From Brevundimonas bacteroides DSM 4726 (GTDB lineage Bacteria; Pseudomonadota; Alphaproteobacteria; Caulobacterales; Caulobacteraceae): 64,000 bases of DNA. The stretch lies in assembly GCF_000701445.1 (NCBI RefSeq), contig NZ_JNIX01000007.1, positions 231,501-295,500 on the forward strand. The letters run 5' to 3'. The notes beneath the pieces are model-generated. The model was not told the origin of the DNA. It worked only from the letters and a program-made list of their open reading frames with translations, and made no database searches. Numbering within the stretch: the stretch's first letter is position 1; each line of letters opens with the position of its first letter. Below are positions 16,545-25,838 of the stretch, in pieces. The position numbers and the translations under genes were made by a program.

Positions 16545-16593
16545 CCTTATCCCTTTGCGGGAGAAGGTGGCTCGCGGAGCGAGACGGATAAGG
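16545..16593. repeat. Palindromic intergenic repeat / possible ppsR terminator hairpin
   Basis: CCTTATCC (16545-16552) pairs with GGATAAGG (16586-16593), with a nested CTCG/CGAG stem between. There is no T-run after it, so it is more likely a dispersed intergenic palindrome than a classical terminator. A related fragment (CCCCTCATCCGTC) lies about 70 bases further on. The rest of 16534-16796 shows nothing else. Confidence 0.5.
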
Positions 16594-16781
16594 GTGAGAG
16601 GCGTCGGGGAGAATGGGTAGCGACCCTCGCCGCTCACGTCCGACACTGAGTTTCACCCCTCATCCGTCAGTCTTCGGCTGCCACCGGTCGTCGGCTGCAT
16701 GCGGCCTCCTCGACCCGCGAGAGGCAAAGGAAGATTTTGCGGACGCCCGCGACGCCCGCTAGAGCAACCGCTTCCTCCTGA

Positions 16782-18230
<1,449 letters not shown>

Positions 18231-18233
18231 GTG

Positions 18234-18617
18234 ATGAAGACCCCCCTTCTGATCGCCGCCGCCGCTATGATCCTGTCCGCGCCCGCCGTGGCTGAGACGC
18301 CCGCCCAGCCGACCTTGTCGGAGCCGACCACCTTCGAAGGCTGGATCCGGGTGTCGGGCGAGGAGTTCCAGCTGATCACCAACGAGAACCGCTATCGCAC
18401 CGGCCTGTCTCGGCCCTGCGTGTCGGGCGCCTTGCCCCGGAACATCCAGCGCACCGTGGGTGAATATGCCGGGCAGAAGGTGCGGATCACGGGCATGACG
18501 ATGGAATGGTCCGACGACCTGCCGGGCGACCGCTACACCTGGGAAGGCTCGAACATCCGAAACGAGTGCGAGAGCGAGGTCGTGATCCTGGCGACCGAGA
18601 TCGACGCCATCGCCTGA
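18234..18617 (+). CDS. Small secreted hypothetical protein
   Basis: The protein is 127 residues from the ATG at 18234, or 128 from the adjoining GTG at 18231. The first 21 residues (KTPLLIAAAAMILSAPAVA, cleavage after AVA) form a clear Sec signal peptide. The mature part has two cysteines (SRPCVSG, RNECES) that could form a disulfide in the periplasm, and the segment GEYAGQKVRITGMTMEW. I do not recognise the family. It begins directly after the serS stop and is probably co-transcribed with serS and surE. Confidence 0.75.
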   Translation: MKTPLLIAAAAMILSAPAVAETPAQPTLSEPTTFEGWIRVSGEEFQLITNENRYRTGLSRPCVSGALPRNIQRTVGEYAGQKVRITGMTMEWSDDLPGDRYTWEGSNIRNECESEVVILATEIDAIA

Positions 18618-18688
18618 CGACTTGCGGATCACTCCCGCTTTCGTCATTCCGGGTCGCGCCCTGCGCCGCCCGGACTGACGAAGGATAG

Positions 18689-19465
18689 ATGCGGATTCTG
18701 CTGACCAACGACGACGGCGTGGAGGCCGAAGGCCTGCACTGTCTGGAGCGCATCGCGCGGACGCTGTCCGACGACGTCTGGATCGTGGCGCCGCAGGAGG
18801 AGCAGTCGGGCAAGGGGCGGGGGATCACCCTGACCGAGCCTCTGCGCGTCAACCGGCTGGGGGAGCGGCGGTTCGCGGTGACGGGGACGCCGACGGACTG
18901 TGTCGTGCTGGCGGTCAACGACATCCTCGATGGGCGGCCGGACCTCGTGCTGTCGGGCGTCAACCGGGGGCACAATGTGGGGGAGGACTGCTCCTATTCC
19001 GGGACGGTGGCGGGAGCGCTGCAGGGGATGGCGTTCGGTATCCGATCGATCGCGCTGAGCCAGAGCCTGGAGCGGTTTCACGACGAGGTGACCGCGCACT
19101 GGGAGACGGCGGAGGCGTTCGCGCCCGCCATCATCGCCTGCCTGCTGGATCAGACCTGGGCCGAGGGCGTGGTGATGAACCTGAACTTCCCCGCCCGGGC
19201 GCCGGAGGACGTCACCGAGGTCGAGGTGACGCGGCAGGGCTTTCGCGGCGAGGGCGAGATGCATGCGGTCCGGCGCACCGACCTGCGCGGGCGCGACTAC
19301 TTCTGGATGAGCTTCCGCGGGACGAAGCAGGACCATGCGCCCGGCACGGACCTGCGGGCGATGGACGAGGGGAAGATCTCGGTCACGCCGCTGCATATCG
19401 ACCTGACGCACCGCGAGAGCATCCATGCGCTGAAGGGCGTGCTGGGCGGGGTTCCGCCCAGATGA
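18689..19465 (+). CDS. surE: 5'/3'-nucleotidase SurE
   Basis: This 258-residue protein starts MRILLTNDDGVEAEGL with the metal-binding D8-D9. It contains APQEEQSGKGRGITL and VLSGVNRGHNVGEDCSYSGTV, which carry the other metal and phosphate ligands. SurE dephosphorylates nucleoside 5'- and 3'-monophosphates in stationary-phase or damage repair physiology. AAGGA precedes the ATG. The stop overlaps the pcm start (ATGA). The surE-pcm-nlpD order is the same as in many proteobacteria. Confidence 0.97.
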   Translation: MRILLTNDDGVEAEGLHCLERIARTLSDDVWIVAPQEEQSGKGRGITLTEPLRVNRLGERRFAVTGTPTDCVVLAVNDILDGRPDLVLSGVNRGHNVGEDCSYSGTVAGALQGMAFGIRSIALSQSLERFHDEVTAHWETAEAFAPAIIACLLDQTWAEGVVMNLNFPARAPEDVTEVEVTRQGFRGEGEMHAVRRTDLRGRDYFWMSFRGTKQDHAPGTDLRAMDEGKISVTPLHIDLTHRESIHALKGVLGGVPPR

Positions 19466-20106
19466 ACCTGTCGGACGACCGGGCCGGGCGTCTGATCCTG
19501 TCGCTGCGGCAGCAGGGGGTGACGGACGCACGGGTGCTGGGGGCGATGGAGTCCATCGACCGCGCCGTGTTCGTGCACGAGAAGTTCCTGGATCAGGCAT
19601 GGGAGGACCAGGCCCTGCCGATCGACTGCGCCCAGACGATCAGCCAGCCCTACATCGTCGGCCTGATGACCCAGGCCCTGATGGTCGAGCCGCGCCACCG
19701 AGTGCTCGAGATTGGCACAGGCAGCGGATACCAGTGCGCGGTGCTGAGCAGGCTGGCGCGGTACGTCTATTCGGTGGAGCGGTACCGGAGCCTGCTGGTC
19801 GAGGCCGAGGCGAAGTTGCGGACGCTGGGGATCGACAACGTCATCACCAAGCATTCCGACGGCGGACTGGGCTGGCCCGAGCAGGCGCCGTTCGACCGGA
19901 TCATGGTCACGGCCGCGGCGCCGACCGAGCCGACGGAACTGCTGAAGCAGTTGAAGCCCGGAGGGGTGCTGGTCGCGCCCGTGGGGCGGACCTCGGTTCA
20001 GATGCTGCATCGCTATGTGGGGCAGGCGGACGGGAGCTTCCGGCGCGAGAGCCTGTGCGAGGTGCGGTTCGTGCCGCTCGTCGAGGGCACGGCGAAGGAG
20101 GGGTGA
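19462..20106 (+). CDS. pcm: Protein-L-isoaspartate O-methyltransferase
   Basis: This 214-residue class I methyltransferase contains the PCMT signature QTISQPYIVGLMTQAL, the SAM motif VLEIGTGSGYQCAVLS and the C-terminal LKPGGVLVAPVG. It methylates L-isoaspartyl residues in damaged proteins to start their repair. It is coupled to surE by an ATGA overlap, consistent with a shared repair role. The start is fixed by that overlap and by the normal family length (about 210-215). Confidence 0.97.
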   Translation: MNLSDDRAGRLILSLRQQGVTDARVLGAMESIDRAVFVHEKFLDQAWEDQALPIDCAQTISQPYIVGLMTQALMVEPRHRVLEIGTGSGYQCAVLSRLARYVYSVERYRSLLVEAEAKLRTLGIDNVITKHSDGGLGWPEQAPFDRIMVTAAAPTEPTELLKQLKPGGVLVAPVGRTSVQMLHRYVGQADGSFRRESLCEVRFVPLVEGTAKEG

Positions 20107-20112
20107 GAGCAG

Positions 20113-20256
20113 GCGTCTCCTCCCTGTCGCGCAGCGATGGGGAGGTGGCACGGAGCGAAGCGGAGTGACGGAGGGGTTTTTCGCCGCACTGAGAACCCCT
20201 CCGTCTGCTCGCAAGAGCTCGCAGCCACCTTCCCCGTTCGCCGAAGGCGAACGGGG
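20113..20256. repeat. Nested palindromic intergenic repeat between pcm and the LysM/LytM gene
   Basis: Three nested inverted repeats are visible. GACGGAGGGGTT (20167-20178) pairs with AACCCCTCCGTC (20194-20205). CCCCGTTCGCC (20232-20242) pairs with GGCGAACGGGG (20246-20256) across a three-base loop. GGGGAGGTGGC near 20139-20149 is nearly complementary to GCCACCTTCCCC near 20224-20235. No ORF with support lies here. It resembles dispersed palindromic elements of alphaproteobacterial genomes rather than a gene. Confidence 0.7.
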
Positions 20257-20354
20257 AGGAGACAGGGCCGCCCGATTAACCTTTCCGCCCCACTTTCGCG
20301 CGGTTTGGGGGTATGCCTGCAACTCGACTCGGGGCGATGAAGGCGGAGGGGCGG

Positions 20355-21404
20355 ATGGCGCTCGGACAGTGGATCAAGGCAGGGGCGATCGCGCTCGCAG
20401 GGCTCGCGGCGACGGCCTGCGCCAGCTATCCAGAAGCGCCGCGATACTCGACGCGGCCTATGACGGGGTATGGGGCGAACGTGCCGCCTCCGGCCTATGG
20501 CGCGCCGAGCCAGCCCGCGCCGCCGGTCTATGAGGCCCCGCCGCCGGCGACCGCGCCGGTCGAGGCGATCGAGGGCGGGGCGCTGCCACCGCCGGGCGGG
20601 GCGAGCGATGCGCCCCCGCCGCCCGCCTACAATCCCCCGCCTCCCGCCTATGTCCCGCCGCCCTCGGCCGGCGCGCCGACGACGGTGAGCGCGGGCGCGG
20701 CCTATGTGATCCAGCCGGGCGACACGATCTCGGGCGTGGGGCGCAGGTTCCAGACGCCGGTGCAGATCCTGATCGACCTGAATGGCCTGGGGCCGAGGGG
20801 CGCGATCACGGTCGGTCAGTCGATCATCCTGCCGGACAGCGCGGTCGACACAGGGACCGACCCCTATGCGACGGGGCCGACGCCGAGGGGCGTGCTGGTG
20901 CCTGAGAACGGGGTCGCGCCCCCGCCGCCTCCGCCGCCTTCGGGCAATCCGGCCGCGCCGCCGCCGCCGCGCCAGCCGGCGTCCAGCGGGCAGACGGGCG
21001 TGGCCGCGCCGGGCTCGGTCGCCCTGCAGTGGCCGGTGCGCGGCGAGATCGTGCGACGTTTCGGGCCGGTGGGTCTGGGCGAGCGCAACAACGGGATCAA
21101 CATCGGCGCGCCCGCCGGAGCCAGCGTGGTCGCGGCGGCGGACGGGCGGGTGGCCTATGTCGGTGACGATCTGGTGGGGCAGGGACTGACGGTGCTGATC
21201 GTCCATCGCGACGGGTGGCGGACGGTCTATGGGCACCTGGGCTCGGCCACGGTCGACGACAATCAGGACGTTCGCGCAGGTCAGCAGATCGGCACGGTCG
21301 GGCTGACGGCGGGGGATGGACGGCCCTCGATCCACTTCGAGACGCGGCGCATGCAGGGCGACGAACCGGTGGCGATCGATCCGCTGACGGTGCTTCCCAG
21401 ATAG
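20355..21404 (+). CDS. nlpD: LysM and degenerate LytM (M23) lipoprotein, NlpD/DipM-like cell division amidase activator
   Basis: From the ATG at 20355 (GGAGG just upstream) the protein has 349 residues. The lipoprotein signal ends LAATAC with C22 as the lipidated residue. Long Pro/Ala-rich linkers surround one LysM domain (YVIQPGDTISGVGRRF, about residues 117-160). The C-terminal M23 fold (about 255-345) has NNGINIGAPAG where active enzymes have HxGxD, and SIHFETR where they have HxHFE. Two zinc ligands are therefore replaced. Loss of zinc ligands is typical of NlpD/EnvC/DipM factors that activate amidases instead of cutting peptidoglycan. Synteny surE-pcm-nlpD supports this. In-frame ATGs at 20313 and 20337 are alternatives. 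Confidence 0.85.
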   Translation: MALGQWIKAGAIALAGLAATACASYPEAPRYSTRPMTGYGANVPPPAYGAPSQPAPPVYEAPPPATAPVEAIEGGALPPPGGASDAPPPPAYNPPPPAYVPPPSAGAPTTVSAGAAYVIQPGDTISGVGRRFQTPVQILIDLNGLGPRGAITVGQSIILPDSAVDTGTDPYATGPTPRGVLVPENGVAPPPPPPPSGNPAAPPPPRQPASSGQTGVAAPGSVALQWPVRGEIVRRFGPVGLGERNNGINIGAPAGASVVAAADGRVAYVGDDLVGQGLTVLIVHRDGWRTVYGHLGSATVDDNQDVRAGQQIGTVGLTAGDGRPSIHFETRRMQGDEPVAIDPLTVLPR

Positions 21405-21501
21405 TCGCGTTGCATCTTGCGACGCCCGGCCCTAGGTAACGCGCCTTGTTTTCGTGAGGGCGCCCGACTGTGAGGCTGGCCCGACTGTCGGGGAAGACAC
21501 C

Positions 21502-21831
21502 ATGACCACACCCGCTGACGGCGGCATCGTCGCGCTGATCGTGCAGTTCGTGCCGTTCATCGCCATCTTCGTGCTGTTCTACTTCCTGCTGATCCGTCCG
21601 CAGCAGAAGCGGGCCAAGGAGCATGCGGCGCTGATCGCGGCGGTGAAGCGGGGCGACACCATCGTCCTGTCGTCCGGCCTGATCGGCAAGGTGACCCGCG
21701 TCGAGGACGCCGAGGTCAATGTCGAGATCGCGCCGTCGGTCAATGTGCGCGTGGTCAAGGCGATGATCGCCGAGGTCCGGAACCGCACCGCCATCGCCGC
21801 CAACGATTCCAAGCCCGCCGCCAAGGCCTGA
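21502..21831 (+). CDS. yajC: Preprotein translocase subunit YajC
   Basis: This 109-residue protein has one N-terminal membrane helix (FVPFIAIFVLFYFLLI, about residues 16-32), followed by the diagnostic RPQQKRAKEH and a small cytoplasmic domain with GDTIVLSSGLIGKVTRV. YajC joins SecD and SecF in the holotranslocon. The genes are in the usual order yajC-secD-secF, with a 30-base gap to secD. An upstream ATG at 21454 would place 16 odd residues before the helix, so I start at 21502. Confidence 0.96.
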   Translation: MTTPADGGIVALIVQFVPFIAIFVLFYFLLIRPQQKRAKEHAALIAAVKRGDTIVLSSGLIGKVTRVEDAEVNVEIAPSVNVRVVKAMIAEVRNRTAIAANDSKPAAKA

Positions 21832-21861
21832 TCGCCGTCCGCTGCAACGAAAGCGCCGTCC

Positions 21862-23454
21862 ATGGTTCAGCTGTCGCGCTGGAAGGTCATCCTCGTCGTC
21901 CTGTCGGTCGTGTTCGGGGTGCTGTTCGCCCTGCCGAACGTGCTGACGCCTGTGCAGCGCGAGGCCCTGCCGGGCTTCCTGCCCAAGGGCACGCTGAACC
22001 TGGGTCTGGACCTGCGCGGCGGATCGTATCTGCTGCTCGAGGTCGATACGGCCGAGATGCGGGCCAAGCGCGTCTCCAACCTGGTCGAGGATGTGCGGGT
22101 GACCCTGCGCGAGGAGCGGATCGCCACGACCGCCATCGCGCGGGAGGAGCGCGGCGCCCTGATCACGCTCGCCAGCGCAGCCCAGCAGGACGCCGCCTAT
22201 GAGGCTCTGCAACAGGCGGCCGGCGCGCCGGGGGCGAACGGCCAGCCCGAGCGGACGGTGCAGCGCGTGGGTTCGGACCGGCTGAGGTTCGCCTTCACCG
22301 ACGCGGTCTGGAACAGCATGGCCTCGCAGGCCGTGGATCAGTCCATCGAGGTCGTGCGGCGTCGCATCGACTCGCTCGGCACCCGTGAACCGTCGATCAC
22401 CCGCCAAGGCGCCGACCGCATTGTGGTCCAGGCCCCGGGCGAGAGCGATCCGGCCGCGCTGGAGCGGGTCATCGGCCAGACGGCCCAGCTGACCTTCCAG
22501 ATGGTGGACGTCGAGAACCAGACCCAGGCGCTCCAGACCGGCCTGATCCCGCCGGACGCGGAACTGCTGCAGGACGAGACGGGCACGCCGTACCTGGTCA
22601 AGCGCCGCATCCTGGTGTCGGGCGAGAACCTGACCCGGGCCAACGTCGGCGCCGACGAGAGCGGCCGTCCCGCCATCGACTTCCGCTTCGACGGCCAGGG
22701 CGCGCGCCGGTTCGGCGAGGCGACGGCCCAGAACATCGGCCTGCCCTTCGCCATCATCCTGGACGGACGGGTCATCTCGGCGCCGACCATTCAGGGCGCG
22801 ATCACCGGCGGGACCGGCCAGATCACCGGCAGCTTCTCGATCGAGAGCGCGGCGGAGCTGGTCAACCTGCTGAACGGCGGCGCGCTGCCGGCGCCCCTGA
22901 CGGTCGAGGAGCGGCGCACCGTGACCGCAGAACTGGGCGCCGACGCCGTGGCGGCGGGCGCACTTTCGACCGCGATCGCGTTCGCGATCATCATCGTCTT
23001 CATGATCCTGTCCTACGGCTTCCTGTTCGGGGGCGTGTCGGTGCTGGGACTGTTGCTGAACGGCCTGCTCATCATCGCGGCCATGTCGATGACCCAGGCG
23101 ACGCTGACCCTGCCGGGCATCGCGGGTCTGATCCTGACCTTCGCCGTGGCGGTGGACGCCAATGTCCTGATCTACGAGCGCATGCGCGACGAGGCGCGGG
23201 CCGGGCGGTCCGTCATCGCCAGCATGGACGCGGGCTTCAACAAGGCCTGGGGCACCATCCTAGACGCCAACGTCACGACGCTGGTGGCGGCGCTGATCAT
23301 GTTCGTGTTCGGGGCCGGGCCGGTGCGCGGCTTCGCCTGGACCCTGACCATCGGCGTGTTCACCTCGGTGTTCTCGGCCGTGCTGGTGGCGCAGGTGCTG
23401 CTGGCCTACTGGTTGAAGTCGACGCGGCCCAAGAAACTGCCGATCGCGGAGTGA
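21862..23454 (+). CDS. secD: Protein translocase subunit SecD
   Basis: This 530-residue RND-type membrane protein has an N-terminal helix (VILVVLSVVFGVLFALPNVL) and the signature LNLGLDLRGGSYLLLEVD near residues 44-62. Its large periplasmic domain contains VEVVRRRIDSLGTREPSI. Five further helices follow, with DANVLIYERMRDE as the conserved cytoplasmic motif. It uses the proton gradient with SecF to complete protein export. The secF start follows directly (TGAATGCGATG). Confidence 0.97.
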   Translation: MVQLSRWKVILVVLSVVFGVLFALPNVLTPVQREALPGFLPKGTLNLGLDLRGGSYLLLEVDTAEMRAKRVSNLVEDVRVTLREERIATTAIAREERGALITLASAAQQDAAYEALQQAAGAPGANGQPERTVQRVGSDRLRFAFTDAVWNSMASQAVDQSIEVVRRRIDSLGTREPSITRQGADRIVVQAPGESDPAALERVIGQTAQLTFQMVDVENQTQALQTGLIPPDAELLQDETGTPYLVKRRILVSGENLTRANVGADESGRPAIDFRFDGQGARRFGEATAQNIGLPFAIILDGRVISAPTIQGAITGGTGQITGSFSIESAAELVNLLNGGALPAPLTVEERRTVTAELGADAVAAGALSTAIAFAIIIVFMILSYGFLFGGVSVLGLLLNGLLIIAAMSMTQATLTLPGIAGLILTFAVAVDANVLIYERMRDEARAGRSVIASMDAGFNKAWGTILDANVTTLVAALIMFVFGAGPVRGFAWTLTIGVFTSVFSAVLVAQVLLAYWLKSTRPKKLPIAE

Positions 23455-23459
23455 ATGCG

Positions 23460-24422
23460 ATGACCTGGTGGCCCCTCATCAAGATCGTTCCGATCAAGAC
23501 GAACCTGAAATTCGTCAAGTTCGCCAAGTTCTTCGGCGCCCTGTCGGCCGTGCTGTGCATCGCCTCGGTGATCGGGGTCTTCTATCCCGGCATGAACATG
23601 GGCATCGACTTCCGCGGCGGCGCGGCGATGGAGTTGACGACCGCCGATGGTCGGCCGCTGAACCTGGAACAGGTGCGCTCGGCCGTCGATGGCCTGGGCA
23701 TGGGCGACGTCGGCGTGCAGGGGATCGACGACGACTCCAGCGCCATCCTGAGGTTCCAGATCCCAGAAGGGCAGGCCCAGGCGGACGTCGTCGAGCGCGT
23801 TCAGAACGCGGTGACGACAGAGGTCGGGGCCGTGACCTATTCCGGCGTCAGCGTGGTGGGGTCCAAGGTCTCGAGCGAACTGTTCACCTCGGGCCTGCTG
23901 GCGCTGGGCGCCGCCGTCGCCCTGATGTTCGCCTACATCTGGTTCCGGTTCGAGCCGCAGTTCGGCTTCGGCGCCGTGGCTGGCCTGGTCCATGACGTGG
24001 TGCTGGTGTTCGGCCTGATCGTGCTGTTCCGGCTCGAGTTCAACCTGAACATGGTCGCGGCCATCCTGACGGTCATCGGCTATTCGATGAACGACACCGT
24101 CGTGGTGTTCGACCGCCTGCGTGAGAACCTTCGCAAGTACAAGACCATGCCGCTGAGGGACGTGATCGATCTGTCGATCAACGAGACCCTGAGCCGGACG
24201 ATCATCACCGGCGTGACGGCGATCATGGTGCTGGCGGCCCTGGCGGTGTTCGGCGGGGTGGCCCTGTTCGGCTTCTCGATCGCCCTGATGGCCGGCATCA
24301 TCATCGGCACCTATTCCTCGGTCTATGTGGCCGCGCCGATCATCCTGCTGTGGGGCGTCAAGCGCGGGGAGTTCGCGGAAGAGGCCAAGCCGGTGAAGCT
24401 GGGGATGGCGAGCCGGCCCTGA
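23460..24422 (+). CDS. secF: Protein translocase subunit SecF
   Basis: The protein is 320 residues from the ATG at 23460, or 323 from a GTG at 23451 overlapping the secD stop. It has an N-terminal helix, the conserved GIDFRGGAAMEL, a short periplasmic domain, and five helices with SMNDTVVVFDRLRENL, the SecF hallmark. With SecD it forms the proton-driven accessory complex of the Sec translocon. The short palindromic spacer after it suggests transcription may end or weaken here. Confidence 0.96.
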   Translation: MTWWPLIKIVPIKTNLKFVKFAKFFGALSAVLCIASVIGVFYPGMNMGIDFRGGAAMELTTADGRPLNLEQVRSAVDGLGMGDVGVQGIDDDSSAILRFQIPEGQAQADVVERVQNAVTTEVGAVTYSGVSVVGSKVSSELFTSGLLALGAAVALMFAYIWFRFEPQFGFGAVAGLVHDVVLVFGLIVLFRLEFNLNMVAAILTVIGYSMNDTVVVFDRLRENLRKYKTMPLRDVIDLSINETLSRTIITGVTAIMVLAALAVFGGVALFGFSIALMAGIIIGTYSSVYVAAPIILLWGVKRGEFAEEAKPVKLGMASRP

Positions 24423-24429
24423 CGGGCCG

Positions 24430-24534
24430 GGTGATTGGTGGTTGGTGGTTGGTGATTGGCGAAGGTGCGAGCGTCTGGCGGCGCCACACCAGACCGAACG
24501 AGCCCTAACCACCCATCACCGGTCACCAATCACC
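24430..24534. repeat. Palindromic GGTGATTGG/CCAATCACC intergenic repeat
   Basis: GGTGATTGG occurs at 24430-24438 and 24451-24459, separated by GGTTGGT units. Its complement CCAATCACC lies at 24526-24534, preceded by more complementary sequence (ACCACCCATCACC). The whole element can fold into a long imperfect hairpin just after secF. It is a simple-sequence palindrome, not a CRISPR, with no spacers or direct-repeat regularity. Confidence 0.6.
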
Positions 24535-24589
24535 TTCTCCCCGACGCGCTTAGCCGCTAAGCCTCCGCCATACGACACGGGGGACTCAC

Positions 24590-25210
24590 ATGGCCGGACT
24601 GCTTTCGAACTTCAGGAACACCCTGATCCTCAGCCTCGTACTGGCGGGGGTGATGATCTTCGCCTTCGGGCGCGTGTCGCCGGGCGGATTCGACCTCAGC
24701 TTCTGGCAGGCCGTCGCGCGCTGGAGCCACGTGGGCTTCGGCATCCTCTGGATCGGGCTACTGTACTACTTCAACTTCGTGCAGATCCGGGTCATGCCGA
24801 CCATCCCCGGCGAGCTGAAGCCGGCGGTGACGAAATACATCGCTCCGGAGGCCCTGTTCTGGTTCCGCTGGGCGGCGCTGGCGACCGTGGTCGCGGGCCT
24901 CGCGATCCTGGGCCTGCGCGGGCACGGCTATGCGATGGAGGTGATGAGCTTCGGTCTGGCCGGCGGCGTGGTGCAGGGAGATCAGGGCTACATGCTGCTG
25001 GGCGTCGGCGTGTGGCTGGCGATCGTCATGTTCCTGAACGTCTGGGGCGTCATCTGGCCGAACCAGAAGCGGGCGCTGGGCATCGTCGTGGTGGACGACG
25101 ACAAGAAGGCCAAGGCGGCGCGCGTGGCGATGCTGGGCAGCCGGACGAATCTGCTGCTGAGCCTGCCGATGCTGACCAGCATGGCCATGTACCAGACCCT
25201 GTTTGGCTGA
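24590..25210 (+). CDS. Polytopic membrane protein, urate hydroxylase PuuD/DUF989 family (no cytochrome domain)
   Basis: This 206-residue protein has about four to five hydrophobic segments. The conserved block is WSHVGFGILWIGLLYYFNFV near residues 45-64, with MPTIPGELKP and VWGVIWPNQKRALG further on. These match the membrane domain found at the N-terminus of PuuD urate hydroxylases (Urate_ox_N, DUF989). Full PuuD proteins carry a C-terminal cytochrome c; here no CxxCH is present and the chain ends soon after the membrane part. Urate oxidation is therefore unproven. GGGGGA precedes the ATG. The next gene begins at or next to its stop. Confidence 0.75.
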   Translation: MAGLLSNFRNTLILSLVLAGVMIFAFGRVSPGGFDLSFWQAVARWSHVGFGILWIGLLYYFNFVQIRVMPTIPGELKPAVTKYIAPEALFWFRWAALATVVAGLAILGLRGHGYAMEVMSFGLAGGVVQGDQGYMLLGVGVWLAIVMFLNVWGVIWPNQKRALGIVVVDDDKKAKAARVAMLGSRTNLLLSLPMLTSMAMYQTLFG

Positions 25211-25217
25211 TCTCCAG

Positions 25218-25838
25218 ATGCCAGCCGGGCGCCTCGCCTTCTTGCTGCTGGTCGTGGGCAACCTGATCCAGGTCCTGACGATCATGATCGGCGGAGCGCT
25301 CTATCCCGGCTATGACCATAGTCGGCAATACATCAGCGAACTGGGCGCGACCGGAGCGGTCACCGGACCGGCGGTCAGCTGGCTCGGGTTCGTGCCCTCC
25401 GGCGTGATCATTTCTGCCGGTTGCCTGATTGCCGCGTGGGTTTCTCGCCGCAACGGTCTCGCTGTCGCGGTCTGGCTACTGCTTGGCTGGTACGGGCTAA
25501 GCCTTTCAGCGGCTGGCGTTTATCCCTGCGAATTCGAGTGCTCGCGCGCGGCGCCGTCGCTCAATGCCTTGATGCACGACCTGTTCGGCGGAAGCGGCTA
25601 TCTGACGGCCATCGTCGGCCTCGCGCTCGGTGGCTTCGTCGCGGCGGCTCAAGGACGGCCCGGGCTGGTCCTGCTATCGATCGTCTGCACTGTAGTGACG
25701 GCCCTCGGCTTCGGCGGTGTGATCGCGGAAGCTGAGCCTGCTGGCCTGATCCAGCGGGGGCTGGAAGGCGCGATCATGGTCTTCACCCTGTCGTTGGGCT
25801 GGGGCCTGACGCGACCGGCGATGGCCGTCGGATCTTGA
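25218..25838 (+). CDS. DUF998 family membrane protein
   Basis: The protein is 206 residues from the ATG at 25218; a TTG at 25203, overlapping the previous stop, would add five. It has about six hydrophobic helices. Family-typical features are YPGYDHSRQYISELGATGA near residues 30-50 and a later HDLFGGSGYL segment, both common in DUF998 proteins. The function of the family is not established. The stop overlaps the TTG start of the next gene (TTGAG), so the three genes from 24590 are probably co-transcribed. Confidence 0.75.
   Translation: MPAGRLAFLLLVVGNLIQVLTIMIGGALYPGYDHSRQYISELGATGAVTGPAVSWLGFVPSGVIISAGCLIAAWVSRRNGLAVAVWLLLGWYGLSLSAAGVYPCEFECSRAAPSLNALMHDLFGGSGYLTAIVGLALGGFVAAAQGRPGLVLLSIVCTVVTALGFGGVIAEAEPAGLIQRGLEGAIMVFTLSLGWGLTRPAMAVGS

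Noticed and set aside
24430..24460. Short direct repeats of GGTGATTGG/GGTTGGT as a CRISPR remnant
   Set aside because: Units are too short and irregular, there are no spacers and no cas genes; the palindromic explanation fits better.
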